The notes: generated by a model not told the origin, from the letters alone. A stretch of DNA of 36,982 nt from an uncultured Parvularculaceae bacterium (GCA_947259375.1 CAMYLZ010000018.1:119441-156422), one strand, 5' to 3'; positions 8,161 to 17,344 are shown, counted from the first letter of the stretch. Numbers and translations are program-made.

Positions 8161-9930
8161 TCAGGCGTCCGTCGTTTCATCATCCGCGGCATCGGAGACT
8201 GATTGCCGATAACGCTGATAGATCAAATGCCGGCCGGCATGCGGGCCTTCATCAATCTGCGCCAGCAAACGTTCACGGTCGGCCTTGCGAAACTGCTGCA
8301 CAAAATCCTCAATGACGCCTGCCTCAAAGCCCATATGCGACAAGGTCTCACGCGCCATCAGCAAGCTCGATTCCAGCGTCTCTCGCACGATGACATCCGG
8401 TCCGAGCTTACTGAGGGCCATTTCATGAATGCGGTCATGAGCGCATGCGATGATGGTTGCGCTCGGAAACTTCTCACGCAGGATAATCGTCGCCTGATTA
8501 ACCGAATTTGGATCATCCATGCACAGAACGATCGCCTTGGCGTCGGCGGCGCCCGCTGCGATCAGCACGTCAAGCCGAGCACCGTCGCCATAATAAACCT
8601 TGAACCCATACCCCTCCGCATTACGGATATGCGATGGATTCCGGTCGATGGCGACGACATCGACGCCGGAGTTTTGCAGCACTTGCGAAACGATCTGCCC
8701 CATGCGGCCGAAACCGACGACCAGCGCATGATCGCGCCCGCCGGCAGGTTCATCGAGACCGTCGGCGCGCTCCTCCTCCACCGCCAGGCGGTGCGCCAGC
8801 ATCGCGAGGAGCGGCGTCGACATCATTGACAAGGTGACGATCGCCGACATCAGGCTCGCTTCCGCATTGGAAAACAGCGCGGCGCCCACGCCAAGAGTGA
8901 ATACGACGAATGAGAATTCGCCGCCTTGCGACAAGGTGGCCGCTATCTTAAGCGCGTCGCCGCGATGCGCGCCCATGATCCGTGTAAGCCCGTATAAGAG
9001 CGCGGATTTGATCGCCAACAATCCGGCCGCGCCGCCAATCACCACCAGCCATGAGGCAAGAATCGCGTCGAAATCGAGGCGCATGCCGATGGAGATGAAG
9101 AACAGGCCGAGCAAGAGCCCGCGAAACGGCTCGATATCGGTTTCGATCTGGTGCTTGTAGCCGGACTCGGCGAGCAAAACGCCGGCAAGAAACGCCCCGA
9201 GCGCCATGGACAGACCCGCCCAGTCAACCGCCAGCGCCGTGAGCGCGACAATGAACAGCGCCGTCGCCGCAAAGGCTTCTCGCGAGCCGGCGCTCGCCAC
9301 CATCCGGAACAACCGATCAAGCCCGAACTTGCCGATAACTATCAAAAGCACAATCACGCCAGCGGCCTTTGCGATCGCCTGCCACGCATCGCCATCCGCC
9401 CCGACACCGGCGATGATCGGCACGGCCGCCAACAGCGGGATAACGGCAATGTCCTGAAACAGCAGGATAGAAAAGGACTGCATGCCGTAGGCTGAGTTCA
9501 ACTCGCCACGGTCCTTCATCCATTGGAGCGCAAATGCGGTCGATGAAAACGCCAGTGAAAAACCGGCAATCGCCGCGGCCGGCGCCGGCATGACGCCTGC
9601 CGCCAGGAACAAGCTGGCGATGAGCCCGCCGGTGATGAACATCTGCGCGGCGCCGAGCCCGAAGATTTGATTGCGCATGGACCACAACCGGGTCAGCGGC
9701 AATTCCAGCCCGATAATGAAAAGGAACAGGACGACGCCGAATTCGGCGATGTGAAAAACGCCCGGCTCCTGATGCAACAGGTTAAGCCCGAACGGCCCCG
9801 CGATAACGCCCGCCGCGAGATAGCCAAGAATGGACCCGAGTTTGAAGCGATTGAATATGGGGACGGCGATCGCCGCGGCGCCGAGATAGGTCGCCGCCTG
9901 AATCAGAAATTCATTGCCTTCCGCCGCCAT
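8161..9930 (-). CDS. KefB/KefC-type monovalent cation:proton antiporter (CPA2) with RCK domain
   Basis: A 589-residue inner-membrane protein. About 12 hydrophobic segments cover residues 1-380 (Na_H_exchanger fold), beginning AATYLGAAAIAVPIFNRF and including FIIGLELPL and the LFQDIAVIP segment. A cytosolic TrkA-N/RCK domain follows from about residue 395 with the nucleotide-binding turn VVGFGRMGQI and YYGDGARLDVL. Order and length match KefB/KefC K+ efflux systems (about 600-620 residues). I cannot tell from sequence alone whether it is glutathione-gated. No KefF/KefG partner is adjacent. The ATG at 9928-9930 is preferred over an upstream in-frame TTG at 9972, since it places the first helix close to the N-terminus and GGGGAG lies upstream. 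It is convergent with gnnB. Confidence 0.88.
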   Translation of the reverse strand: MAAEGNEFLIQAATYLGAAAIAVPIFNRFKLGSILGYLAAGVIAGPFGLNLLHQEPGVFHIAEFGVVLFLFIIGLELPLTRLWSMRNQIFGLGAAQMFITGGLIASLFLAAGVMPAPAAAIAGFSLAFSSTAFALQWMKDRGELNSAYGMQSFSILLFQDIAVIPLLAAVPIIAGVGADGDAWQAIAKAAGVIVLLIVIGKFGLDRLFRMVASAGSREAFAATALFIVALTALAVDWAGLSMALGAFLAGVLLAESGYKHQIETDIEPFRGLLLGLFFISIGMRLDFDAILASWLVVIGGAAGLLAIKSALLYGLTRIMGAHRGDALKIAATLSQGGEFSFVVFTLGVGAALFSNAEASLMSAIVTLSMMSTPLLAMLAHRLAVEEERADGLDEPAGGRDHALVVGFGRMGQIVSQVLQNSGVDVVAIDRNPSHIRNAEGYGFKVYYGDGARLDVLIAAGAADAKAIVLCMDDPNSVNQATIILREKFPSATIIACAHDRIHEMALSKLGPDVIVRETLESSLLMARETLSHMGFEAGVIEDFVQQFRKADRERLLAQIDEGPHAGRHLIYQRYRQSVSDAADDETTDA

Positions 9931-10051
9931 AAACCGTTCGCGTCTCCCCTTTTGATCATGATTAAGCGCCAACGCGGCTCATGTCATTATGAGCGCTGCA
10001 ATTTCGCGCAGGATTTTGCCCGGCGCCTTGCATTGCGCCGCTGCGACGGGC

Positions 10052-11002
10052 TCAATCCTTAAGGCCGGAAAACTCGTCGAGCCCTAGCGCGAGGTTGACG
10101 TTTTGTATCGCCTGCACCGCCGCGCCCTTCAAAAGGTTGTCTTCAGCCGCGACCACCACCGCGCCGCGGCCATCCTCGCTGACCGCAAATCCGCCGATGA
10201 CAACGCCTTTGCGGCCAGTCCCGTCCTTTAATTCCGGCGCCTCGTCTTGCAGTGTGACGAGCGGTTCGTCGCCATAGGCGTTTTCAAACAGGTTTTTGAG
10301 CGCGCCTGCATCGAGCGCATCTTTCAGCGGAACATGCGCGGTAACGATCAGCCCGCTGAACGCCGGATGCACATGGGGCGTAAAGCGCACCGTCGCGCCA
10401 AGATGACGGGTCGCCTCGCGCTCGTGCTTATGCCCGGTCAGCGCATAAGGCAGGAGATTGTCCTTGAGCCGCGCCGGGTCATTGCGCGGGCTCGGTTTGG
10501 TTCCCGCGCCCGAATAGCCGGAAACGCCGAACACCGAGGCCGCGCCGTCAATGCGCGAGACCAAAGGCGCCAGCGCCAATTGCATCGCAGTGGCATAACA
10601 GCCGGGATTGGCGATGCGCGCCGCGCCGCGCAATCGGGCGCGGTTCAGCTCCGGCAAGCCATAGGCCCAACGATCATCGAAACGAAAATCCGCTGAGAGA
10701 TCAATAATGATGCGATGCGGGGCGTTTTTTTCAATCGCCTCCACATAAGGCGCGGCGGCGCCGTCCGGCGCGGCGAGGATCACCACATCGGCGCGGCGGC
10801 GCGCAGCCTCTTCCGGCCCGAGCGCTTCGAAAACGCATTCATCCTTGTCTTCAGGGGCGATATCGGCGACTGGCCGGCCGGCGAATTCGCGGCTCACCGC
10901 ATAAGCCAGCATCAATTCCGGATGGCCGGCAATCAACCGGATAAGCTCGCGCCCCGTATGCCCGCGTGCGCCGACAAGCCCCACTAGAAACGGCGTGCTC
11001 AT
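10052..11002 (-). CDS. argC: N-acetyl-gamma-glutamyl-phosphate reductase
   Basis: It reduces N-acetylglutamyl 5-phosphate with NADPH to N-acetylglutamate semialdehyde, the third step of arginine synthesis. The 316-residue protein has the nucleotide-binding turn VGARGHTGREL at residues 10-20, the catalytic cysteine C135 in IANPGCYATA, and the PHVHPAFSGLIVT segment near 209 that carries the active-site histidine. This is the shorter argC type. The ATG overlaps the argB stop (TGA/ATG sharing at 10999-11002), so translation is coupled. It is the last gene of the argF'-argB-argC operon. Confidence 0.95.
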   Translation of the reverse strand: MSTPFLVGLVGARGHTGRELIRLIAGHPELMLAYAVSREFAGRPVADIAPEDKDECVFEALGPEEAARRRADVVILAAPDGAAAPYVEAIEKNAPHRIIIDLSADFRFDDRWAYGLPELNRARLRGAARIANPGCYATAMQLALAPLVSRIDGAASVFGVSGYSGAGTKPSPRNDPARLKDNLLPYALTGHKHEREATRHLGATVRFTPHVHPAFSGLIVTAHVPLKDALDAGALKNLFENAYGDEPLVTLQDEAPELKDGTGRKGVVIGGFAVSEDGRGAVVVAAEDNLLKGAAVQAIQNVNLALGLDEFSGLKD

Positions 11003-12321
11003 CCTTCTTCATCTCCTTCAAACGAGGCCGGCAGCGCGGCGACCCGTTCGACAATGCGCTTGATCCGACTCCAGTCTGTCTCGCCTTTCCAGAACACCGT
11101 CCACGGGCCCGCTTTCATCGCGCCGTCGGCGCTTTCATAGTAAAAGGCGTTGAACCCGTTGGACGTGCGCGAGCGCCAGCAAAAGGACGGGTTTTCCTTT
11201 GCAAATGCCCGCCAGATGGTGCGCGACAAGCCCTCGCCGCGCGCATCCTCCACCACCGCAAATTTGTCGAGATATGTAAAATCGTCAATCCTTGTGAGGA
11301 TCGCCCCGGCGCGATAGCTCTCCGACATATAGATCCGGCTGACCTCGAGCGCATCCCACCAGCCGGTTTTCAGCTTGCGCGCAAAGGCGTTTTCAACGAG
11401 CGCAACCGCCCGCGCCGCATCGACGCCTTCCTTTGACGCAAAACAATGGATCGCCTCGCCCATCCGCACCAGCGTGCCGGAGCCGCCATGGGTGAAGAGT
11501 TCGCGGATCAGCCCGGACGGCGTCGTTATGGAAACCGATGTTGACAAGGGCGATGCATCAAGCAGGCGCTTGATCTCCTGCAGCTTCAGACGCATGCCGC
11601 CTTCGACCCAATCGGCCTGCATCAGCTTTTCATAATTCGACGCGAAGTTGATGGAGTGCATCACATCCCCATGGCGATCAAGCAGCCCGCCAACGCCGGT
11701 CAGAAAGACGATCTTCATCGGCTGCAACGCCTCGACTAGCGCGCGCGTGGCGCTGTCGCCATTGACATTGACGAGCTGCCCGCCAGGCGCGACGCCAAGA
11801 CAGGTGAGGATCGGCATGGCGCCCGATCGCACGACGGAATCAATCAGCCCCTTGCGGATGGTGCGCGGCGCGCCGACCAGTCCGAATTTGTCCTTGTCAA
11901 GATAATCGGCCTCAATAACGCCGGCGATCAGCCCTTCGGCTTCGACCCCCTGCCCGCGCACCGCCTCGACCAGCCTGATATTCTCGCCAATAAAAACATC
12001 GCGCGCCGCGTCAAGCGTCGCTTCATCGGTGACGCGAAGCCCTTCGACCTTGTTCGTTTGAACGCCGCGCTCATCCAACGCGCGGTCGAGCTGCGGCCCG
12101 CCGCCATGCAGCACGATAGGCGTCAGCCCCACCGTATGCAGAAAGGCGAGCGCGGACGCCGTCTCTTCCAATTGCTCGGCGAGGATCGCCCCGCCGATCT
12201 TGATTACCGCAAAGCGCGAGCGATCGACCTCTGAAAAGCGCTGCAGATACGCGCGAATTTCCTTGCCGTCGCTCATATTGGAGAGCAACTGAACGATGGT
12301 CTGACGGGTGTTGGCGGTCAT
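10999..12321 (-). CDS. argB: Bifunctional N-acetylglutamate kinase / N-acetylglutamate synthase (NAGS/K)
   Basis: A 440-residue fusion of an amino-acid kinase domain (about 30-285) and a C-terminal GNAT-type acetyltransferase domain (about 290-440). Kinase marks are IKIGGAIL (40-47), LHGGGPQLD (71-79), NVNGDSA (185-191) and EGGMRLKLQEIK (240-251). The C-terminal domain carries NAGS-like features such as GWWDALEVSRIYMSESYRAGAIL and the NGFNAFYY region. It acetylates glutamate and phosphorylates N-acetylglutamate, so no separate argA is needed. The same architecture is characterised in Maricaulis maris and Xanthomonas. It starts 1 nt after the argF' stop. Feedback by arginine would be expected through the kinase domain. 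Confidence 0.94.
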   Translation of the reverse strand: MTANTRQTIVQLLSNMSDGKEIRAYLQRFSEVDRSRFAVIKIGGAILAEQLEETASALAFLHTVGLTPIVLHGGGPQLDRALDERGVQTNKVEGLRVTDEATLDAARDVFIGENIRLVEAVRGQGVEAEGLIAGVIEADYLDKDKFGLVGAPRTIRKGLIDSVVRSGAMPILTCLGVAPGGQLVNVNGDSATRALVEALQPMKIVFLTGVGGLLDRHGDVMHSINFASNYEKLMQADWVEGGMRLKLQEIKRLLDASPLSTSVSITTPSGLIRELFTHGGSGTLVRMGEAIHCFASKEGVDAARAVALVENAFARKLKTGWWDALEVSRIYMSESYRAGAILTRIDDFTYLDKFAVVEDARGEGLSRTIWRAFAKENPSFCWRSRTSNGFNAFYYESADGAMKAGPWTVFWKGETDWSRIKRIVERVAALPASFEGDEEG

Positions 12322-12322
12322 C

Positions 12323-13345
12323 TCAGGTACATTGCTCGCTCACCAACGCCTTCATGATCGCCTTTTGCACATGCAGGCGGTTTTCCGCTTCGTCATACGC
12401 GATGCAATTGGGCCCATCAAAAACGGCGTCGGTCATTTTCACATTGCGGCGCATGGGCAAGCAATGAGAGACCAGGGCGTTGTTTGTTTTCGCCATTTTT
12501 TCCTCATCGACGATAAAGTGGCGATAAAGATCGCGAATCGGCTTTTCCTCCGCCCAATTGCCAAAATAAGGCAGCGCCCCCCAGCTTTTCGCATAGACGA
12601 CATCCGCGCCGTCATAAGCCGCAGCGATGTCATGAGTGACGGTGATCTTGCGCCCGTTTTCTTTTGCGTCATGGCCGGCCTGGTTCATGTAGCGCAGATC
12701 GAGAACATAGTCCTCCGTAGGCGTCAGAAGCGTCACGTCCATGCCGAATTTTGCAGCGGCCATCAGGGCCGAATTGGCGACCGCGGTGTTCAGGGGCTTC
12801 GGGTGATAGGTCCAGGTGAGGACGAATTTCTTGCCGTCAAGCGCGCCGCGCCCTTCCTTTTCGAAGCGCTCCTGCAAAGCCATCACATGCGCCATCTCCT
12901 GACAGGGATGTGTGATGGTCTCCATATTGATGACCGGCACATCGGCATATTGCGCGAAGGCGGTAAGGATTTTGTCCTTGCGGTCTTCCTCCCAGTCGAT
13001 GAATTTCGGGAAGGCGCGAATGCCGATCATGTCGCAATAGCGCGACAGGACTTTCGCCGCCTCCTTCACATGCTCTTCGGCCTCGCCATCCATGATGACG
13101 CCGTCGTCGAATTCGAGCGGCCACATGCCGCCCGAGGGCGAAAGCACCACCGCATGGGCCCCGAGCTGGCGCGCGCCGACATCGAAGGAGGTGCGCGTGC
13201 GCAGTGAGTTGTTCAGGAACAAAAGCGCGATTGTCTTGCCCTTCAAATCATCCCCGCAAGGGGCGGCTTTGAGCGCGCGTGCATCGTCAATCATCGCCTG
13301 CAATTCAGGGCGGGACCAGTCAGCGGTGTTCAGAAAATGTCTCAT
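12323..13345 (-). CDS. argF': N-acetylornithine carbamoyltransferase (AOTCase)
   Basis: It transfers carbamoyl phosphate to N-acetyl-L-ornithine, giving N-acetylcitrulline, instead of using free ornithine. The sequence is close to Xanthomonas campestris AOTCase from memory: MRHFLNTADWSR at the start, the carbamoyl-phosphate loop SLRTRTSF, the METITHPCQE block, WTYHPKPLNTAVANSA, and SHCLPMRRNVK near the end. W79 and E94 sit where the Xanthomonas enzyme has Trp77 and Glu92. The latter selects the acetylated substrate, while succinylornithine enzymes have proline there. The ATG at 13343-13345 gives 340 residues, as in Xanthomonas; a TTG 12 bases upstream is also in frame. No clear Shine-Dalgarno is visible. 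It is the first gene of the arginine operon and is followed after 1 nt by argB. Confidence 0.92.
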   Translation of the reverse strand: MRHFLNTADWSRPELQAMIDDARALKAAPCGDDLKGKTIALLFLNNSLRTRTSFDVGARQLGAHAVVLSPSGGMWPLEFDDGVIMDGEAEEHVKEAAKVLSRYCDMIGIRAFPKFIDWEEDRKDKILTAFAQYADVPVINMETITHPCQEMAHVMALQERFEKEGRGALDGKKFVLTWTYHPKPLNTAVANSALMAAAKFGMDVTLLTPTEDYVLDLRYMNQAGHDAKENGRKITVTHDIAAAYDGADVVYAKSWGALPYFGNWAEEKPIRDLYRHFIVDEEKMAKTNNALVSHCLPMRRNVKMTDAVFDGPNCIAYDEAENRLHVQKAIMKALVSEQCT

Positions 13346-13536
13346 GGATGTGTTCAATACCGGTCAAGCCATTGGAAACCAAGCGGGAAATGGGGAAAAC
13401 CCTCTGCTTACTACCGGTCGATTCGCAGGTGACAGCATCATGCGAAACAGAATAGTTTCCAAATCCTTAACCCGCGAACGTTTCGGGCGAACGTCGCAAC
13501 GGGTCTGTATTATGCTGTTTCCTCACCATCGCCCTA
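13346..13536. promoter_or_regulatory. Divergent intergenic region argF' / histidine kinase with direct repeats
   Basis: This 191-bp region must hold both promoters. TACCGGTC occurs twice (13358-13365 and 13412-13419), 54 bp apart. GCGAACGT also occurs twice (13474-13481 and 13487-13494), a 13-bp period. GAAAC and GTTTC flank 6 nt at 13444-13459. TATTAT at 13508-13513 is a possible -10 box for the kinase gene, but no good -35 box lies upstream. No ArgR-type box was recognised. Function is inferred from position only. Confidence 0.35.
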
Positions 13537-15804
13537 ATGTTGAGCGACGCTGGCCCCATGGCGGACAAGGACAAGATTACCGACGGCGAAGCGCTGACCG
13601 CGCGCATCGGCATATTGTCGCCGCGCCGCCTTGCGATCCTCGCCGGCGCGTTTCTGGCGGCGATGGCGGCGCTGTTTATCGTCGAGATCAACGACAAGGC
13701 GGCGCAGCGGGAAATTGAAACACAGATCCGTCTGGCGCAGGCCGCGAATGACGGGGCCGCGGCCCTTAACATCTCGATCATGACCGGCGCGCCGGTGCGC
13801 GACACAATGAACGGCGCGCGGCCCGGCGGCTATGCCGCGCTTTACCACCTGTCCGCCGGCGGCGACATCATCACCGCCGCCGGTCGCACGGACATTGTCG
13901 ACCTGCCCGCCGCCCGGCTGCGCACGCTTGAGCTCAACGGCGCCGGCCAGGCGCGCCTTGAATTGCGCGGCGGCGACATCGCCGTTGCCTGGCGGCGCCT
14001 CGACAATGGCGATGCTTTGCTGGTCGCCGCGCCGGCGCGGGATATTTTCGACCGCTCGCCAGTGTGGATAAGCTATGCGGTTATCATGGGCGCGATCACG
14101 CTGGTGGTGGGCTCGCTGGTCGCGGCGTTTATTCGCCAGTCACGGGCGGCGGCGAGCGCAGCTCATGCGCTTTCCACCCTGACCGATTTCAATGCGGCGC
14201 TGATGGGCGGGCGGTGCTCCCCATGGTTCTATGACCAGAAAGACCGCACGGTGCATTTGTCCAAATCATTGCTGCAACCGCTCGGACTTTCCTCGCGCGA
14301 CCGCAAGTTGACCTTGCGCGAGGTCTCGGCGCTGGTGCATCCGCAGGATTTGCGCATTGCGCTGGCCGTGATTTCCGGCGAACCGGCCGGCGCCAGCGAA
14401 GGCGTTATCCGCCTGCGCGAGCCGGATGGCGGCTGGGCGCGAGCCTATTTCCGCACTTCAAGCGAGGCGACGCGCTTTACCCGCGCAGGCGTCGCCTTTG
14501 ACCTTGCCGGCGCGTCGACGCTGGCGCCGGGTGCGGCGATCGCCGAAACACGACTGCGCGACGCGATCGAAAGCATTCCCGAAGCGTTCGTCCTGTGGGA
14601 TGCGCAAGGCCGCCTCGCCATCTGGAACCGCCGCTTCGCTTCGATCTTCCGCATCCCAACAAAAGTTTTGAAAGCGGGTCTCAGCATCGAGGAAGTGACA
14701 ACCTGCGCCGGCGTCGCAGGCGACGTTCTTGCGGCGCATTTCGGCCCGCTCGACGATGCGGATGAGGAAACGCACGAGGTTGCGCTGCCAGGCTCGCGCT
14801 GGGCCCATGTCTCCCGTCGCAAGACCGCCGAGGGCGGCTATGTCTGCGTCGCCACCAATGTCACCGATCTCAAACGCCGCGCCTGGGCCCAGAAGAAAAA
14901 AGAGCGCGAATTGCAGCGCACGGTCGAAGACCTCGAAAGCTCGCGCACGGAATTATCCGAAGCCTTGCGCAAATATGAATATGAAAAATACCGCGCCGAG
15001 GAAGCGAGCCGGTCGAAATCGGAATTCCTCGCCAATATGAGCCACGAGCTCAGAACGCCGCTGAACGCGATCAACGGTTTTTCCGAAGTGATGCAGTCGG
15101 AGCTTTACGGTCCGCTCGGCGATATCAAATACAAGGAATATGTCGGCGACATCCTGTCGAGCGGGCGGCATTTGCTGGAACTGATCGACGACATTCTCGA
15201 CATGTCGAAGATCGAGGCCGGGCGTTTGACCCTCGAGCCGAAGCGCATGGAGCTTGAGCGCATCCTCAATGAAAGCGTGCGTCTCGTCGCCAAGCGCGCA
15301 AGCGACGCCGGCGTCAAGCTGACCGCCTCTGTCGGCCATGCCCCGCCGATTTGGGCCGATGCTCGCGCGGTCAAACAGGTGGTGCTCAATCTCTTATCCA
15401 ATGCGGTCAAATTCACCGCGAGCGGCGGCGAGATTACGATCACCGCCGAAGCGGATCTCGACGGCGTCACGGTCATTGTCGCCGACAGCGGCACGGGCAT
15501 CGACCGCGCGCAGCTTGCGAAGCTCGGCGCGCCTTTTGAACTTGCCGAAGGGCATTTCTCACGCAGCCGCAATGGTTCCGGCCTCGGGCTGGCGCTATCG
15601 CGCGCGCTGATGGATATGCAAGGGGGCATTCTCGCGCTGGCCAGCCAGCCGGGCCGCGGCACTGTCGCCTGCGCCACCTTCCCGCGCCGCAAGGAAGCGA
15701 AAGTCCGCCTGCCGCAATTCGTACGCAAGGAAGCCCATGTGCTGACCGGCAAGGAAAAGCCGGCAGCACCTGCATTCAACGCCGCCAGCCAGGCGGCGGA
15801 ATAG
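13537..15804 (+). CDS. Membrane-bound PAS-containing sensor histidine kinase, PleC/DivJ/PdhS-like
   Basis: A 755-residue kinase. A membrane helix at about 31-49 and a second at about 176-199 enclose a periplasmic domain of about 125 residues. Then come a PAS-like stretch at about 215-325, a second PAS around 335-447 (IPEAFVLWDAQGRLAIWNR), a charged coiled coil at about 447-492, the dimerisation/phosphoacceptor domain with H503 in MSHELRTPLNAINGFSE, and an ATPase domain with N622 (LLSNAVKF), DSGTGI (650-655) and GSGLGL (680-685). The HELRTPLNAI.GFSE block followed by GPLGDIKYKEYVGDI is typical of kinases that talk to DivK/PleD-type regulators in alphaproteobacteria. No response regulator is adjacent. 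The start is uncertain: ATG 13537 or ATG 13558, neither with a strong ribosome site. Confidence 0.87.
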   Translation: MLSDAGPMADKDKITDGEALTARIGILSPRRLAILAGAFLAAMAALFIVEINDKAAQREIETQIRLAQAANDGAAALNISIMTGAPVRDTMNGARPGGYAALYHLSAGGDIITAAGRTDIVDLPAARLRTLELNGAGQARLELRGGDIAVAWRRLDNGDALLVAAPARDIFDRSPVWISYAVIMGAITLVVGSLVAAFIRQSRAAASAAHALSTLTDFNAALMGGRCSPWFYDQKDRTVHLSKSLLQPLGLSSRDRKLTLREVSALVHPQDLRIALAVISGEPAGASEGVIRLREPDGGWARAYFRTSSEATRFTRAGVAFDLAGASTLAPGAAIAETRLRDAIESIPEAFVLWDAQGRLAIWNRRFASIFRIPTKVLKAGLSIEEVTTCAGVAGDVLAAHFGPLDDADEETHEVALPGSRWAHVSRRKTAEGGYVCVATNVTDLKRRAWAQKKKERELQRTVEDLESSRTELSEALRKYEYEKYRAEEASRSKSEFLANMSHELRTPLNAINGFSEVMQSELYGPLGDIKYKEYVGDILSSGRHLLELIDDILDMSKIEAGRLTLEPKRMELERILNESVRLVAKRASDAGVKLTASVGHAPPIWADARAVKQVVLNLLSNAVKFTASGGEITITAEADLDGVTVIVADSGTGIDRAQLAKLGAPFELAEGHFSRSRNGSGLGLALSRALMDMQGGILALASQPGRGTVACATFPRRKEAKVRLPQFVRKEAHVLTGKEKPAAPAFNAASQAAE

Positions 15805-15808
15805 TCCC

Positions 15809-17251
15809 TTAAAGCGTTCGCAGCATCGCCAGCGCCCGGCGCGCGGTGCGCAGGAACGATGTTTGTCCGGCCCCGCGCTGCAGATCGTCAAGCTTGGCGC
15901 GATCAAGATAAACCCCGCGCAAGATCACCCCTTGCGGATTTTCAACCAGACTGACATCGCGCAGCGGGTCGCCATCCACCAGGATCAGATTGGCGCGATA
16001 GCCCGGCGCGATGCGCCCTGTCTTTTGAAACCCCAGAACATCCGCAGCATTAACGGTCGCGGTCTGCAACGCTTCATGCGGCGTCAGCCCGGCCTTGACC
16101 AAAAGCTCCAATTCGCGGGTTATCGCCGAGCCCGGAATATTGGTAAAGATGCCCGCATCGGTTCCCGCGACCAGCGGCGCGCCCGCTTCATGCAACAGCC
16201 GCGTTGCGACCAGATAAAACGCGGCGCGCGGCGCCTCGCGCGCGTCAGGGTCCGCATTGGTCCAGCGCTCATAGGTATGGGCGTCGAATTTTTTCAATAG
16301 CGGGTTGATGGCCTCAGTGCCCGGACGTTCGAGATAAGCGCCTTTTGAGCGCGCAACCCGCACCAGATTGTCATGGGCGATCAGCGTCGGCGTCACCGCG
16401 CTCCCCGACGCCGCAATTTCCGCTGCAAGTACGCGCATCGCCGCCTCATCGAGCTGATCGCGAAGCCCGTGCCAGACGATCGATTCGACATGCTCGATCG
16501 TTTGATAATTGCGGTCCAGCGCATCGTTGAACGCAATTTCAAACGGCTTGTCATAAGGAACGCCATGACCGCGCTCGCCCTCCGGCGTGTGGCCCGAAAC
16601 GCTCATGCCGCGCCGGGCGGCCTCCTCGAGGATCGCCTCATAAGGCTCGGGGCGCAGGTTGGAATAGGTTTTGAGCGCGCGATAACCCGCCGCATATTGC
16701 TGCTCAACCGCCGCGCGCGCTTCTTCGGCAGTAACGACAAGCTGATGAATATCCTGCTGGTTCGGACCCGGACTATTGAGGATCGGCCCCGTGGTTTTGA
16801 AATCCGGACCGAGAATGCGCCCGGTTTCGATCCGTTCGGCAAGCGGCAAATGGAACGGCATGCCGCCCATATTGCGCAGGCCCGTCACCCCATGAGCGAG
16901 ATAACCGGCAAGCTCCGCCTCGTCCCAGACATGCACATGGGCGTCGATCAGCCCCGGCGCCAGCGTCACCCCGGCCGCTTCAATGCGGCGCGCGCCATCC
17001 GGCGCATTGAGCGTTCCCGCCGGGCCGACCGCCGTAATGACGCCGTCCTCGATCAGCACCGAACGGCCGGCTTCCGCCTCCGGCGCGCCGGGCGCCATGG
17101 ATATGATCCGCACATTGTCGATCAGGATTGCGGGCGCTGCGCCGCGCGACGGTTTCAACGCCGAAGGATAGCCGGTCACCGCAAATCCGAGCCAGACAAT
17201 CGCCGCGAAAAGCGCCAGCCCTGCGCCCAGTAAAACACGCCGCAACACCAT
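15809..17251 (-). CDS. Exported/membrane-anchored amidohydrolase-family metal enzyme
   Basis: A 480-residue member of the amidohydrolase superfamily (imidazolonepropionase/prolidase-like branch). An N-terminal hydrophobic segment (LLGAGLALFAAIVWLGFAVTGY) places it in or across the inner membrane. The metal site is visible: HVH at 105-107 after PGLIDA, K194 in ALKTYS, H221 in SGHTPEG, H254 in TIEHVES and D365 in AGTDAG. These enzymes hydrolyse C-N bonds in peptides or cyclic amides; the substrate is unknown. AAGGGG at 17259-17264 is 7 nt from the ATG at 17251 but only 1 nt from an in-frame ATG at 17257, so the inner start is chosen. It runs convergently toward the kinase gene with 4 nt between. 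Confidence 0.88.
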   Translation of the reverse strand: MVLRRVLLGAGLALFAAIVWLGFAVTGYPSALKPSRGAAPAILIDNVRIISMAPGAPEAEAGRSVLIEDGVITAVGPAGTLNAPDGARRIEAAGVTLAPGLIDAHVHVWDEAELAGYLAHGVTGLRNMGGMPFHLPLAERIETGRILGPDFKTTGPILNSPGPNQQDIHQLVVTAEEARAAVEQQYAAGYRALKTYSNLRPEPYEAILEEAARRGMSVSGHTPEGERGHGVPYDKPFEIAFNDALDRNYQTIEHVESIVWHGLRDQLDEAAMRVLAAEIAASGSAVTPTLIAHDNLVRVARSKGAYLERPGTEAINPLLKKFDAHTYERWTNADPDAREAPRAAFYLVATRLLHEAGAPLVAGTDAGIFTNIPGSAITRELELLVKAGLTPHEALQTATVNAADVLGFQKTGRIAPGYRANLILVDGDPLRDVSLVENPQGVILRGVYLDRAKLDDLQRGAGQTSFLRTARRALAMLRTL

Positions 17252-17318
17252 CTTCATTCCCCTTAACTGAACCGGACTCGCCCGGCTCCACGAACGAACC
17301 CGTCAATACCGCGCGCGC

Positions 17319-17344
17319 GGCGCGGCTGGCAACCAGTCAGCGCC
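17319..17344 (-). other. Imperfect hairpin between the metal-sensor gene and the amidohydrolase gene
   Basis: GGCGC-GG-CTGG, loop CAA, CCAG-TCA-GCGCC folds into a stem with a small internal loop. It lies 20 nt after the stop of the upstream sensor-like gene on the minus strand. No T-run follows, so it is at best a weak terminator. A TTGACG hexamer on the minus strand just beyond it could belong to the amidohydrolase promoter. Confidence 0.3.

Noticed and set aside
12323-13345. Annotation as ordinary ornithine carbamoyltransferase
   Set aside because: The WPLEF and DGEAEEH blocks and the overall sequence follow N-acetylornithine carbamoyltransferase instead.
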